A stretch of 61,079 bases of DNA from an uncultured Anaerolineales bacterium. Lineage in GTDB: Bacteria; Chloroflexota; Anaerolineae; Anaerolineales; UBA4823. The notes beneath the pieces are model-generated. The model saw only the letters and a list, made by a program, of their open reading frames with translations. It searched no databases and was not told where the DNA came from. Positions 42,158 through 50,781 of this stretch are shown here, piece by piece; positions within the stretch are counted from its first letter, which is position 1, and each line of letters opens with the position of its first letter. Location: NCBI GenBank assembly GCA_937928795.1, contig CALFWB010000023.1, positions 1 through 61,079 on the forward strand, read 5' to 3'. Position numbers and translations under genes: made by a program.

Positions 42158-44397
42158 GCCAGCACCTCCACGCCAAGTTGAGATTGAGCAATCTCACGGT
42201 ACACCTCGCAACGGATCATCAATTCATCGTGCGTGCCTTTCCCGACAATGCGTCCCTGATCTAAGACAATGATTTGATCGGCGTCCTTGATACTGGCAAC
42301 CCGTTGGCTAACGATGAACACGGTCGCTTTTGCTAAGCGCTTTTTCAAGGCTGTTCGCAAGGCAAGGTCGGTTTTGTAATCCAAGGCAGAAAAGCTATCG
42401 TCAAAAATGTAAATCGGAGCATCCTTAACCAAGGCTCTGGCAATTGCGAGCCGTTGTCGTTGCCCACCAGAAAGATTCGTGCCCCCTTGAGAGACCTCCA
42501 GCTTAAGCCCTTGCTCATCCGTCAAGACAAAATCGGCTGCCTGAGCCATTTCAATTGCGGCAATCAGAGTCCTTTCATCAGCCTGGTCGTTGGCAAAGCG
42601 CAGGTTGCCTTCGACATCCCCGGAGAACAAATTGCTTTTTTGTGGCACGTAGGCAATTTGTTCGCGCAGTTTGTTGAGCGGAAGAAGGCGGATATCGATT
42701 CCGTCCAAGGTGATCTTGCCTTCGGTCACATCATAAAAGCGCGGGATCAAATTGAGGATTGTGGACTTGCCCGACCCGGTTGTGCCGATGATGGCTGTGG
42801 TTGTGCCAGGTTTGGCGATAAAGTTAATCTGATGCAAAACATCTTCTTCGGCGTCGGGATAGCGAAAGGAGACGTTCTCAAAGACAATTTCTCCGCGCAA
42901 TGGCTGGGGGAGCTCTTGCGGCTGAGCAGGATCGGTTATGCTAAGCTGGCTCTCCAAAACATCCGCAACGCGATGGGCGGAGACATCGGCGCGGGGAAAC
43001 ATCATGAACATAAAGGAGATCATCATGAATGAGAAGACAATTTGCATGGCATATTGCATAAACGCCATCAAATCACCCACTTGAAGGCTGGTTTGCGCCA
43101 CCTGTTGCGCCCCAACCCCAATAATGAGCAACGAAACCCCGTTCATGATCAACATCATAAAGGGCATAACCACGATAAACACACGATTAACGAAGAGATT
43201 CTCTCTCATCAAGTTCTGATTCACTTCGTCAAAGCGCTGCTCTTCGTAGTCTTGGCGGTTGAAGGCGCGCACGACCATCATGCCGATCAGGTTTTCACGG
43301 GCAATGGCGTTGATGCGGTCCACGAAATTTTGAATGATCTTGAATTTTTTGATCGAGACCTGATAGGCGACCACAATCACCCCAACCAGAGACACGACAG
43401 CTAGTCCGATCGTCCACACCATAGAGACATCTTTACTCATAGCGCGCACCAGACCGCCAATGGCAATCAACGGCGCATAAAAAACCATGCGCACCATCAT
43501 CATGATCAGCATTTGTAACTGGGTAATATCATTGGTAGAGCGCGTGATCAGCGAAGCCGCCGAGAAGCGATCAAACTCCAGGCTGGAAAAGCTCAACACC
43601 TTTTCAAATAAGAAATGACGCAAATCGCGGCTAAAACCGGCTGCCGTGCGCGCCGCCAGCAATCCCACGGTAATGGTGCAAAGCGCAGAAAGGAGGGCGA
43701 TAGCTAACATTTGAAGCCCTGTACGGCGGATATAACTGCTCTGCAAGCGGTTGAGATCGACTCCCAAGGCGAGGTATTCTTGGCGAAGTGCCATGGAATA
43801 GTTCTGACGGAAGGCATTTTCTCCCAAAGAAATCAATTGATGCGAAAGGCGATCGACAATTTGCTGACGCAACGCCAAGGGCATCTTGGATAGAGCGGTG
43901 GTCCAATCGCCTTCCGCTGCTATGTCAAAACCGCCCATCTCGAAGTTAGGTGGCACAAGTGACGAGGAGAATGCTCCGCTTTGCCATTGATCGAGCACAT
44001 ACACGGTCACAAAGGCGTTTTTGAGCTTGGGTATCCACACCTGTGCCCCACTCTTCGGAAGCTCGGAGAGAACATAGACGCTTGCGGTATCAGAGAGAGC
44101 AGGATAGGTAGCTTGAACTTGCCCAAAATTGGGCGATTGTGGGTCGATCTTTTCATAGGCGCTCAAAAGTTGTTCCTGCTCCTGCGGAGACAAGAAAAGC
44201 AAGAGCTTCCCCATTTGTTCCTCACGGAAGGCTTGCGGCAATTCATCCTCAATGCCGTTCAACTGAATGCCGTAGGTCACAATGCGGGAAAGATAGTCCG
44301 GCAATGCCAAATCGGCATTGGCTTGAATCAATAGCAAAAGGATTGCCAATACCACTAAACTCAAATAGGGTCTCAAGTACTTTAAGAGTCTAACCAT
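42154..44397 (-). CDS. ABC exporter half-transporter (degenerate ATPase site) with extracytoplasmic insert
   Basis: The 747 residues include six transmembrane helices with a long insert of about 170 residues between helices 1 and 2 (rich in Gln, Glu and Leu), then the ATPase: Walker A GTTGSGKST, signature LSGGQRQRLAIARAL, and Walker B IYIFDDSFSALD. The residue after Walker B is Asp, not Glu, and the switch His is replaced (VSQRVAS), so this is the non-canonical half of a heterodimeric exporter. The partner gene supplies the catalytic site. A MarR gene precedes it by 36 bp and is its likely regulator. Confidence 0.93.
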   Translation of the reverse strand: MVRLLKYLRPYLSLVVLAILLLLIQANADLALPDYLSRIVTYGIQLNGIEDELPQAFREEQMGKLLLFLSPQEQEQLLSAYEKIDPQSPNFGQVQATYPALSDTASVYVLSELPKSGAQVWIPKLKNAFVTVYVLDQWQSGAFSSSLVPPNFEMGGFDIAAEGDWTTALSKMPLALRQQIVDRLSHQLISLGENAFRQNYSMALRQEYLALGVDLNRLQSSYIRRTGLQMLAIALLSALCTITVGLLAARTAAGFSRDLRHFLFEKVLSFSSLEFDRFSAASLITRSTNDITQLQMLIMMMVRMVFYAPLIAIGGLVRAMSKDVSMVWTIGLAVVSLVGVIVVAYQVSIKKFKIIQNFVDRINAIARENLIGMMVVRAFNRQDYEEQRFDEVNQNLMRENLFVNRVFIVVMPFMMLIMNGVSLLIIGVGAQQVAQTSLQVGDLMAFMQYAMQIVFSFMMISFMFMMFPRADVSAHRVADVLESQLSITDPAQPQELPQPLRGEIVFENVSFRYPDAEEDVLHQINFIAKPGTTTAIIGTTGSGKSTILNLIPRFYDVTEGKITLDGIDIRLLPLNKLREQIAYVPQKSNLFSGDVEGNLRFANDQADERTLIAAIEMAQAADFVLTDEQGLKLEVSQGGTNLSGGQRQRLAIARALVKDAPIYIFDDSFSALDYKTDLALRTALKKRLAKATVFIVSQRVASIKDADQIIVLDQGRIVGKGTHDELMIRCEVYREIAQSQLGVEVLA

Positions 44398-44433
44398 ACC
44401 AGATGCTCCAACGATAAAATCTTCGAGAAAGTC

Positions 44434-44898
44434 TTAGTCATCACAAATTTTAGAGGCTGCAAACCCGCCTTGTATGCTCCGTACGAATTCATCCAGCAGC
44501 GGTAGAAATCGCTCTTGGGTGTTTCCATCGATCTTTTCAGCCAATTCTTCAATCCAGCTTTGATGAGCGTTGATGCTAGCTTCAATGAGTCGCCGACCGG
44601 CTTCGGTTAGGGAGGTCTCCTTAATGCGGCGGTCTTGAGGATGTTCCCTGCGGGTGAGATAGCCTTGCTGAACCAAGCGATCGATGAGCTGGCTAGCTGC
44701 TGCATTGCTGATACCGAACTCGTCAGCTATCTCTGAAACCGTGCAACCACCTCTGCGCTGGACATGATACAAAATCATCATTTGCGGTACCGATAAGCCC
44801 TGCTGCTTGATAAAACGATAGTGATTCTGCATAGCAAGGCGCATCAAGAAACTGATCAACTGCTGTAAGCGATTAGAAAAGAGAGAGCTTTCTTTCAT
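44434..44898 (-). CDS. MarR-family transcriptional regulator
   Basis: Dimeric winged-helix repressor of 154 residues. The DNA-recognition part is EIADEFGISNAAASQLIDRL, with the wing around HPQDRRIKETSLTEAGRRLI (the family's DxR motif). N- and C-terminal helices for dimerisation flank it. It is the first gene of the operon with the two exporter genes, the usual arrangement for ligand-controlled drug export and autoregulation. A near-consensus promoter lies just upstream, overlapped by partial palindromes. The ligand is unknown. Confidence 0.93.
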   Translation of the reverse strand: MKESSLFSNRLQQLISFLMRLAMQNHYRFIKQQGLSVPQMMILYHVQRRGGCTVSEIADEFGISNAAASQLIDRLVQQGYLTRREHPQDRRIKETSLTEAGRRLIEASINAHQSWIEELAEKIDGNTQERFLPLLDEFVRSIQGGFAASKICDD

Positions 44899-44927
44899 AA
44901 ATTTTCCATTTAGTTAAGTGCGCTTGA

Positions 44928-44955
44928 ATTATAAGTCCGATTATTCATTTGTCAA
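44928..44955 (-). promoter_or_regulatory. marR-exporter operon promoter
   Basis: On the minus strand a perfect TTGACA (44955-44950) and a perfect TATAAT (44933-44928) are separated by 16 bp. An imperfect palindrome AAGTGCGCTT and the pair CTTGA/TCAAG overlap or flank these boxes and could be MarR operators. Confidence 0.75.
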
Positions 44956-44971
44956 GGCAACGACAACTTGA

Positions 44972-45049
44972 GTGTGCACTCAAAAGTTGTTGGCAACATT
45001 GCTTTGTAGGACAACTCAATGAGTTGCCCTACAACTTTTGCGTGGACAC
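44972..45049. repeat. 78-bp palindromic dispersed element, copy 3
   Basis: Full-length copy with both terminal inverted repeats (GTGTGCACTCAAAAGTTGT ... ACAACTTTTGCGTGGACAC) and the inner palindrome GTAGGACAACTCA-ATGAGTTGCCCTAC. Exactly 78 bp, as at 163 and 48316. Confidence 0.88.
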
Positions 45050-45135
45050 CAACTTGAGGTAAAGCTTTCAGGGATTGAAAATTTAGCCCTAATACCTAAC
45101 CCAACCGCCAAAATTTTGAGCCAAGAGGAGAAGGT

Positions 45136-45198
45136 TGTCATTTCGACGAGCGTAGCGAGGAGAAATCTTTAAGGATTCTCGCTGCGCTCCAAGTGATA
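45136..45198. repeat. Dispersed GAGCGTAGCGAGGAGAAATC-type repeat
   Basis: Left arm GTCATTTCGACGAGCGTAGC with GAGGAGAAATC, right arm TCTCGCTGCGCTCCAAGTGA. Same layout as 4803-4864. Confidence 0.75.
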
Positions 45199-45276
45199 AA
45201 ACTTTTGAAAAGCCCTAGGACAGCTCTCATTAATCTAAATTTAGACCTGAAAACGCTGGCTTTAGCTATAACGAGA

Positions 45277-45489
45277 CACAGGCTGATGAATTAACAACAC
45301 CGCAACTCTTTTTTGGAGTGTTGTTGCCATATATAGCACAGGCTAGAGCCTGTGTTACTCCTGCTCCACCGTGTAAGCCGCCAGCGGTTTAAAAGCCCGT
45401 AACATGGGCTTCAGCCCGTCATGGCACAGGCTGATGAATTTTCAAAATAACACCGCAACTCTGTTTTGGAGTCTGATTGCCATATATAG
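45277..45489. repeat. Direct repeat pair, 148-bp offset
   Basis: The block CACAGGCTGATGAATT, then CACCGCAACTCT, TTTTGGAGT and GCCATATATAG, occurs at 45277-45336 and again at 45425-45489. Between them lies GTAACATGGGCTTCAGCCCGT (about 45400-45420), a module also present three times in the 106-bp array at 59838. Confidence 0.8.
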
Positions 45490-45664
45490 GCTGCAACTAA
45501 CATTGCGGTCTAATCCCTCTGAGTATGGTGTTGTTTTTGCAAATGCGATTACGGTACTTAAGTTTTAAACTTCATTAGCCTATGTTGCGAAAATCTGCCC
45601 TTTCTCACAATAAGACGAAGAAATATGTAAAAACTTAAAATTGCTGAGGAAGCTCTCCACAGGC

Positions 45665-45693
45665 TTGAATTGGGGTTAAAAATTTGCTATACT
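45665..45693 (+). promoter_or_regulatory. Promoter of the universal stress protein gene
   Basis: TTGAAT (45665-45670) and TATACT (45688-45693) with a 17-bp spacer, 92 bp upstream of the start codon. Confidence 0.65.
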
Positions 45694-45785
45694 GAAAATG
45701 CACCAACTAACTATTCCTCTCACATTCTGTTATTGCCGTGGTGCCTCCGCGAATTGGGTGTGTGTTCTAAAGAAAGGAGGTTTCC

Positions 45786-46676
45786 ATGCAAGACAAAGTG
45801 CCCCGCCAAGCCCTGCGGATTATCTTTGGAGACGATGGTTCTGAACATGCCTATGCAGCCGCTAAGCTGATTTGCGATCTCCCTCTTCCAAGCGGAAGCG
45901 AGATCATGGCATTGGCGGTATTTCCGCCGACACGCATCGACCACTACCCGACCATCAAAGAACAGCTTGAAGCCACCTGCCAACAACTTCGCGATCGTGG
46001 CATCTCGATCCAACCCGAAGTCAAAGCAGGTGATCCGGCCGAAACCATTTTGGATACGGCAATCCGTCAAAAGGCTAATTTGATCATTGTGGGTGCCTTA
46101 GGCTTACGCGCCACACTGGGCATCTTTCTAGGCGGTGTTGCCCAGAAAGTTGTTGAGTATGGACATTGCCCAGTCCTAGTGGTGCGCGCCCCTTACGAGG
46201 GATTACATCACCTCCTTGTCGTGAACGATGGTTCTGAACATGGATGGAATGCGGTCGAGTATCTGCGGTCTTTCCCACTGCCGCCAAACATCCAGATTTC
46301 TATCTTGCACGTTCTTCCACCGCTCTATCCTGAGGATTATGCAACTGCAGCCTGGGGCATGGGAAACATCCCTATCCCTCTTTCATCTGCGCGTCCTAAG
46401 GTAGCCACCGAAAAAAGCGAAGAAGAAAAACGGGGTGAAGGGATTTTAGAAAAAACCCTTGCAAGCTTCCAAGAAGCTGGATACTCTGCCGAAACCTTCT
46501 TGCGCCGCGGGGATGCCGCAACGGAGATCTTACAGTTCGCCAAAGAAAAACAGGTTGACCTCATTGTCGCTGGCTCACGTGGCCTCAGCCAAGTAAACGC
46601 TTGGTTGCTGGGCAGTGTCTCACGCAAATTGATCCATTATGCCAAATGCTCGGTATTGGTAGTCAGAACACCCTGA
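45786..46676 (+). CDS. Tandem universal stress protein (UspA family)
   Basis: Two Usp domains in 296 residues. Domain 2 has the full ATP-binding pattern GSRGLSQVNAWLLGSVS (G-x2-G-x9-G-S). Domain 1 has GALGLRATLGIFLGGVA, in which the final Ser/Thr is replaced by Val, so it may not bind nucleotide normally. Each domain starts with a DDGSEHA or NDGSEHG segment. A strong AAAGGAGG lies before the ATG, and the gene has its own promoter. The next gene follows after 24 bp. Such proteins support survival under starvation or redox stress; the precise role is unknown. Confidence 0.93.
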   Translation: MQDKVPRQALRIIFGDDGSEHAYAAAKLICDLPLPSGSEIMALAVFPPTRIDHYPTIKEQLEATCQQLRDRGISIQPEVKAGDPAETILDTAIRQKANLIIVGALGLRATLGIFLGGVAQKVVEYGHCPVLVVRAPYEGLHHLLVVNDGSEHGWNAVEYLRSFPLPPNIQISILHVLPPLYPEDYATAAWGMGNIPIPLSSARPKVATEKSEEEKRGEGILEKTLASFQEAGYSAETFLRRGDAATEILQFAKEKQVDLIVAGSRGLSQVNAWLLGSVSRKLIHYAKCSVLVVRTP

Positions 46677-46700
46677 ATTCCACAAAAAGGAGGTGGTACG

Positions 46701-47261
46701 ATGATTGTTGCCAAGCAAGTGGCGGACTTCATCACCTTTGTCCGTTTGGGAATAGGGGTTTTTCTGGTTTATTTAGGCATTACCCAGGGTCAAGATGCCC
46801 TTCCGATTGTCATCTGGTTGATGTTGGCTGACTGGTTTGGGGATTTTTTAGATGGCAACCTCGCTCGCCGTAGTCGGGTAAAGTATAAAACTTGGATTGG
46901 CGAACATGATCTTCAAGTCGATATGTCGGTCGCCACGGGTTTATTGTTGTACTTTATCGCCGCACGCATCTTGCCAGCTTGGCGCGGCTGGCTTTACTTG
47001 ATCCTTTGGGGTATTCTCTTCTTGTGGCTGGGAATTCCTGCGTCGCTGGGAATGCTTTACCAAGCCCCCATCTACGGCTATTTGCTTTGGATTGCCCTAA
47101 CTCATCTGCCTACCCTTGGTTGGTGGTTGGTTGCCTACCTGGCTGCGATCATTCTCATTACTTGGCCAAAATTCCCCAAACAAGTGGTGCCGGGTTTCTT
47201 GGTTGGTCTAAAAGAGGTGAATTGGGTGAGGACGAAAAAATCCGATCGGGATCAGCTCTAG
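46701..47261 (+). CDS. CDP-alcohol phosphatidyltransferase-like membrane protein
   Basis: Integral membrane protein of 186 residues with about five or six hydrophobic helices. The segment DFLDGNLARRS, then GEHDLQVD, follows the CDP-alcohol phosphotransferase pattern DGx2AR ... G ... D-x3-D. The spacing in the second half deviates (10 residues after AR, and G-x2-D instead of G-x3-D). AGGAGG lies before the ATG, 24 bp after the usp gene, so both are probably one transcript. A lipid head-group transferase is likely; altered spacing leaves activity open. Confidence 0.7.
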   Translation: MIVAKQVADFITFVRLGIGVFLVYLGITQGQDALPIVIWLMLADWFGDFLDGNLARRSRVKYKTWIGEHDLQVDMSVATGLLLYFIAARILPAWRGWLYLILWGILFLWLGIPASLGMLYQAPIYGYLLWIALTHLPTLGWWLVAYLAAIILITWPKFPKQVVPGFLVGLKEVNWVRTKKSDRDQL

Positions 47262-47390
47262 CATTCAGATTCCTTTATCGCCGAGTGCAAAGGCAGCGCC
47301 TTCGCATTCTAAATTCCAAAAAATCAATCCATTCCAGAGGAAAATTGTGGTATAAAGCAACGGTTATCTCAGCTACCTCTGGAGAGGAAT

Positions 47391-48218
47391 TTGTTTCAAA
47401 AAATCTTAGCGACCATTCGCAACACACGAGAGATTCACACCCTCAACCGGTTTTCTACTCAATTCCCGTGCGAATCGGTCATGGTCATCTCGGCAAATCT
47501 AGGCCATCCCTGGCCGCGCCTACAGCGCGGCGAAGAACGCCTGCTCCCATTCATTCGCCTTGTGAAAGAACATCAAGCCGACCTATTGATTTTGCAGGAA
47601 GTTTGGCAAACCCATCGCCACCAAGTGCATGAATTGCTTGCGGAAAAGTTGGGCATGAATGCAGTTTATGCCCGCACCAACGGTGACCGATTCCAGATTG
47701 GTTTTGAAGAAGGTTTGGCAATCCTCAGCCGCTTTCCACTGACCTCGATCGGGCTGAAAACCTTTCGATCAAGCCTCCATCCCTTTGCTCGTCGCCAAGC
47801 GTTAGCCGCCACAGTAAAAACTCCTTGTGGAGATTTGGTCGCCGTCTCTGCCCACTTAAGCATCAATCCTTGGCGCAATCGCCGTCAAGTGGAGGAATTA
47901 ATCCAGTGGGTGGAAAGCTTGGCACCTCATGCTGTGATTGGGGGTGACTTTAATGCCCCCGAAACCACCCCCCGAATAGAGAAGCTAGCAAAGCGTTGGT
48001 TGGATACTCTGCGCCAAGTTCATCCCCAGCATCGCGACCCGACAACCCACCGCATTAACCTCCCCTTAATCGGAGAATGGCGCCAACGGTTAGACTACCT
48101 TTTTCTCTATCAAAGAGAGAAAACCTGGCGAGTCCTCAATTCTGGAAATGAGGGACAATATTCGTTTTCCGATCACGCCGCTGTTTGGACGCAACTAAGC
48201 CTGCACCTGCTCCCATAA
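47391..48218 (+). CDS. Endonuclease/exonuclease/phosphatase (EEP) family protein
   Basis: Metal-dependent phosphodiesterase fold, 275 residues. Conserved parts are the metal Glu in LLILQEVWQTH, the catalytic VSAHLS, GGDFNAPETT, RLDYLFL and the general-base SDHAAVW. There is no signal peptide. The TTG start at 47391 directly follows GGAGAGGAA, which decides the start. The substrate is unknown (DNA, phospholipid or nucleotide). The gene lies 129 bp after the CDP-alcohol transferase-like gene on the same strand. Confidence 0.85.
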   Translation: MFQKILATIRNTREIHTLNRFSTQFPCESVMVISANLGHPWPRLQRGEERLLPFIRLVKEHQADLLILQEVWQTHRHQVHELLAEKLGMNAVYARTNGDRFQIGFEEGLAILSRFPLTSIGLKTFRSSLHPFARRQALAATVKTPCGDLVAVSAHLSINPWRNRRQVEELIQWVESLAPHAVIGGDFNAPETTPRIEKLAKRWLDTLRQVHPQHRDPTTHRINLPLIGEWRQRLDYLFLYQREKTWRVLNSGNEGQYSFSDHAAVWTQLSLHLLP

Positions 48219-48315
48219 GTGTAGGAGCTATTCATTTCTTGCGGCAAAATTGACTTCATCCACAAGGCAAACCTAATCTTGCTCCACAAGACATATGGCG
48301 GCATTCGCCTTCACT

Positions 48316-48393
48316 GTGTGCACCCAAAAGTTGTTGGCAACATTGCGTTGTAGAACAACTCCTTGAGTTGTCCTACAACTTTTGCGTGGACAC
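48316..48393. repeat. 78-bp palindromic dispersed element, copy 4
   Basis: Full copy between two convergent genes: starts GTGTGCACCCAAAAGTTGT, ends ACAACTTTTGCGTGGACAC, with inner GTAGAACAACTCC-TTGAGTTGTCCTAC. In the surrounding 48219-48460 gap nothing else is recognised. Confidence 0.88.
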
Positions 48394-48460
48394 CCTTCAC
48401 TCGACATGGAGACGAATGCCGCAGGCGGCTATATTCCAGAAGCAAACTTATAGCAAGGCC

Positions 48461-49366
48461 TTACAACATCGGTAGGAGATAATCATAGGCGCTGAGGGCT
48501 GCTTTTGCTCCTTCCCCAACAGCGATAAGTACCTGCTCGGCAAAAATATCGGTGACATCCCCGGCAGCAAAAATGCCGGGAACGCTGGTGCGGCAAAAGC
48601 CATCAATCCGAATTCGCCCTTGTGGGTCAAGCTGGACTAGATCGGCAACCATTTGAGAGTTCGGGATCAAACCAAGCTCAATGAAGGTGCCTTCAGCTTC
48701 AACCTCCTGGACTTCGCCTTTGGGTCCCTTGACTACCAAGCACTCTGCAAAACGATCTCCTTTGACCTCCAACACCTGATATTTTTCTAGAATCGTCACG
48801 TTGGGTGAAGTCTTAACCTTTGTTCCAAGGTCTGATTGCAAAGTCTCTGCAGAGGCACCGATCAGCGTGACATGCTTGGCAACCGTAGCCAACTCAGCAG
48901 CGGAGCGTAAGGCTAACTCTCCATTACCCACTACTGCGGTCTTGCGGTCAATAAAGAGCGGTGCATAGCTGAGGGCTGAGTAGCACAAACCGCGCATGAG
49001 AAATTCCTTCTCCCCAGGTACCCCCATCCGCTCTTGCTTGGTGCCGGTGGCGACAATGACCGCTCGCGCCATGAGTTCTCCCCCACCCTTGGTGATTACA
49101 CAAAATGCATCGCCACGCTTTTCCACTTTCTCAACCGCTTCCATGTGACGAGCGAAACTTAGGTACTCCAACTCGCTCTTAAACTTGTTGACTACTTCCA
49201 ACCCCTTGATCACTTGATACTCTTCAACCCACGGCAATTCCAGTCGCCACATCGTCTTACCGCCCAAATCTTTTGAAACTAAAAGGGCGTTAAGGCGTTT
49301 GCGAATGGCGTAGATCATGGCGGTCAATCCCGCTGGTCCTCCTCCAATGATAATTAGATCATACAT
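48461..49366 (-). CDS. Thioredoxin-reductase-like flavoprotein without the CxxC motif
   Basis: FAD/NAD(P)H two-domain oxidoreductase of 301 residues. The FAD site is IIIGGGPAGLTA (residues 5-16), the NAD(P)H site VVGNGELALRSA, and the C-terminal FAD motif GIFAAGDVTD. In the place of the CATC redox centre (RGVSYCATCDG in TrxB) the sequence reads RGLCYSALSYAP: both active-site cysteines are Ser (130, 133). It therefore cannot reduce thioredoxin by the usual route. It more likely serves as a ferredoxin/flavodoxin-NADP reductase or another NAD(P)H oxidoreductase. GGAGG precedes the ATG. It follows malic enzyme by 56 bp on the same strand; a shared NADPH theme is possible. Confidence 0.88.
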   Translation of the reverse strand: MYDLIIIGGGPAGLTAMIYAIRKRLNALLVSKDLGGKTMWRLELPWVEEYQVIKGLEVVNKFKSELEYLSFARHMEAVEKVEKRGDAFCVITKGGGELMARAVIVATGTKQERMGVPGEKEFLMRGLCYSALSYAPLFIDRKTAVVGNGELALRSAAELATVAKHVTLIGASAETLQSDLGTKVKTSPNVTILEKYQVLEVKGDRFAECLVVKGPKGEVQEVEAEGTFIELGLIPNSQMVADLVQLDPQGRIRIDGFCRTSVPGIFAAGDVTDIFAEQVLIAVGEGAKAALSAYDYLLPML

Positions 49367-49422
49367 CGTTTTTCCTCCAAAAGAGAATTCGTGGTGGACG
49401 ATTTTTAAGGTGCTCCACTAAT

Positions 49423-50781
49423 CTAAACCGGTGCCTCGGCAATAAAGCCTTCCTTCATCATCATGTGGGTTAAGTCACGCGAGCGTTTGATGATCTTGTG
49501 GGCGTGTTCATAGAGTTCCTCATAAGTCTTGCTGACTCGGGCGACGCCCTGTTCTTGGGCTTTCATCGCCACAGCCGCTGCTTCGCGTGGAAAGACCTCC
49601 CAATCGTCCATGGTCGGGATGATATGCTCTTCATCCAAGCGATCTCCAATGTGTTCCGCTAAAGCTTGGGCAGCGGCAAAACACATTTCATCGGTGATCG
49701 TTCGCGCCCGCACGTCCAATGCGCCGCGGAAGATGCCCGGAAAACCGAGGGAGTTATTGATCTGATTGGGGAAATCCGAGCGACCGGTAGCAACAATCCG
49801 TGCCCCGGCTGCCTTTGCCTCCCATGGCCAAATCTCCGGCACTGGGTTTGCACAAGCAAACACAATGGCATCCTTTGCCATGGTCGAAATCCACTCCGGC
49901 AAAATCACACCCGGGCCAGATTGAGAAAGACCAATCACCACATCGGCACCCTTAATTGCCTCCGCAATTCCGCCTTCTTTCCCTAATTCATTGGTGATTT
50001 GACATAAGCGCCACTTGTCCACATATTCAGCCTTCCGCATCTCAAGGTCTTTGCGGTGTTTTCCAAGGATACCCTTGCTATCGACCATATAACAACGCGC
50101 TGGATCGGCGCCCCAGCCAAAAATCAAGCGCGAACAAGCCACGTTGGAGGCCCCACTGCCGATAAATGCGATACTCACCTCGCTGATCTTCTTTCCAACC
50201 ACTTTCAAGGCGTTAATCAAACCCGCCAAGGTAACCGTGGCAGTGCCTTGTTGATCGTCATGCCAAATGGGGATCTCAGCTTTTTCGCGCAAAGTATCCA
50301 AAATGCGAAAGCACTTGGGTTGAGCAATGTCCTCCAAATTCACCCCACCCCAGCCAGGTTGTAACATCAAGACGGTGTTGATGATCGCTTCCGGGTCTTT
50401 CGTATCAATCATGATCGGAACGCCATCAACTCCACCCAGATATTTGTACAACAGCGCCTTGCCTTCCATCACCGGCAAGCCAGCCTTCGGGCCAATATCC
50501 CCCAAGCCTAGGACACGCGTCCCATCACTGACGACAGCCACCGTGTTCCATTTATTGGTATGCTCATACACCAACTCCGGATTTTCAGCTATTGCCCGAC
50601 AAGATGCAGCTACACCGGGTGTATACCAGATGGCAAAGTCATCAAATGTGCGCACGCAGCATTTTAGGGTCGTCTCAATTTTGCCGCGGTAGAAGGGATG
50701 CAAAATCATTGCATCTGCAGAGGGTTTTTTGGCTTTTGCCAACAACTCCTCTACACTCATTTCTTTCGTTTCATGGGTCAT
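49423..50781 (-). CDS. Malic enzyme (NAD(P)-dependent malate dehydrogenase, decarboxylating)
   Basis: Converts malate to pyruvate and CO2 with NAD(P)H. The malic N-terminal domain has the Tyr in AIWYTPGVAASCRAIAE, the catalytic Lys in GPKAGLPVMEGKA and the metal-binding IWHDDQQGTATVTLAG. The NAD-binding domain has FIGSGASNVACSRL and FACANPVPEI. At 452 residues it is the short bacterial form without a phosphotransacetylase tail. The ATG at 50781 is fixed by AGGAGG seven bases upstream. It probably forms a two-gene unit with the flavoprotein. It links C4 acids to pyruvate for the dehydrogenase and ferredoxin-oxidoreductase routes. Confidence 0.94.
   Translation of the reverse strand: MTHETKEMSVEELLAKAKKPSADAMILHPFYRGKIETTLKCCVRTFDDFAIWYTPGVAASCRAIAENPELVYEHTNKWNTVAVVSDGTRVLGLGDIGPKAGLPVMEGKALLYKYLGGVDGVPIMIDTKDPEAIINTVLMLQPGWGGVNLEDIAQPKCFRILDTLREKAEIPIWHDDQQGTATVTLAGLINALKVVGKKISEVSIAFIGSGASNVACSRLIFGWGADPARCYMVDSKGILGKHRKDLEMRKAEYVDKWRLCQITNELGKEGGIAEAIKGADVVIGLSQSGPGVILPEWISTMAKDAIVFACANPVPEIWPWEAKAAGARIVATGRSDFPNQINNSLGFPGIFRGALDVRARTITDEMCFAAAQALAEHIGDRLDEEHIIPTMDDWEVFPREAAAVAMKAQEQGVARVSKTYEELYEHAHKIIKRSRDLTHMMMKEGFIAEAPV

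Larger units (their letters stand above)
44899..45785. other. Long intergenic gap filled with repeats, between marR and the stress-protein gene
   Basis: No gene is credible in this 887-bp gap. It contains the marR promoter, a full 78-bp element (44972-45049), a GAGCGTAGCGAGGAGAAATC repeat (45136-45198), a 148-bp-spaced direct repeat (45277-45489), and the usp promoter (45665-45693). Between 45490 and 45660 nothing recognisable is seen. Confidence 0.7.

Noticed and set aside
45670..45870. 66-codon plus-strand frame before the stress protein
   Set aside because: It starts inside the usp promoter and overlaps the usp gene in another frame.
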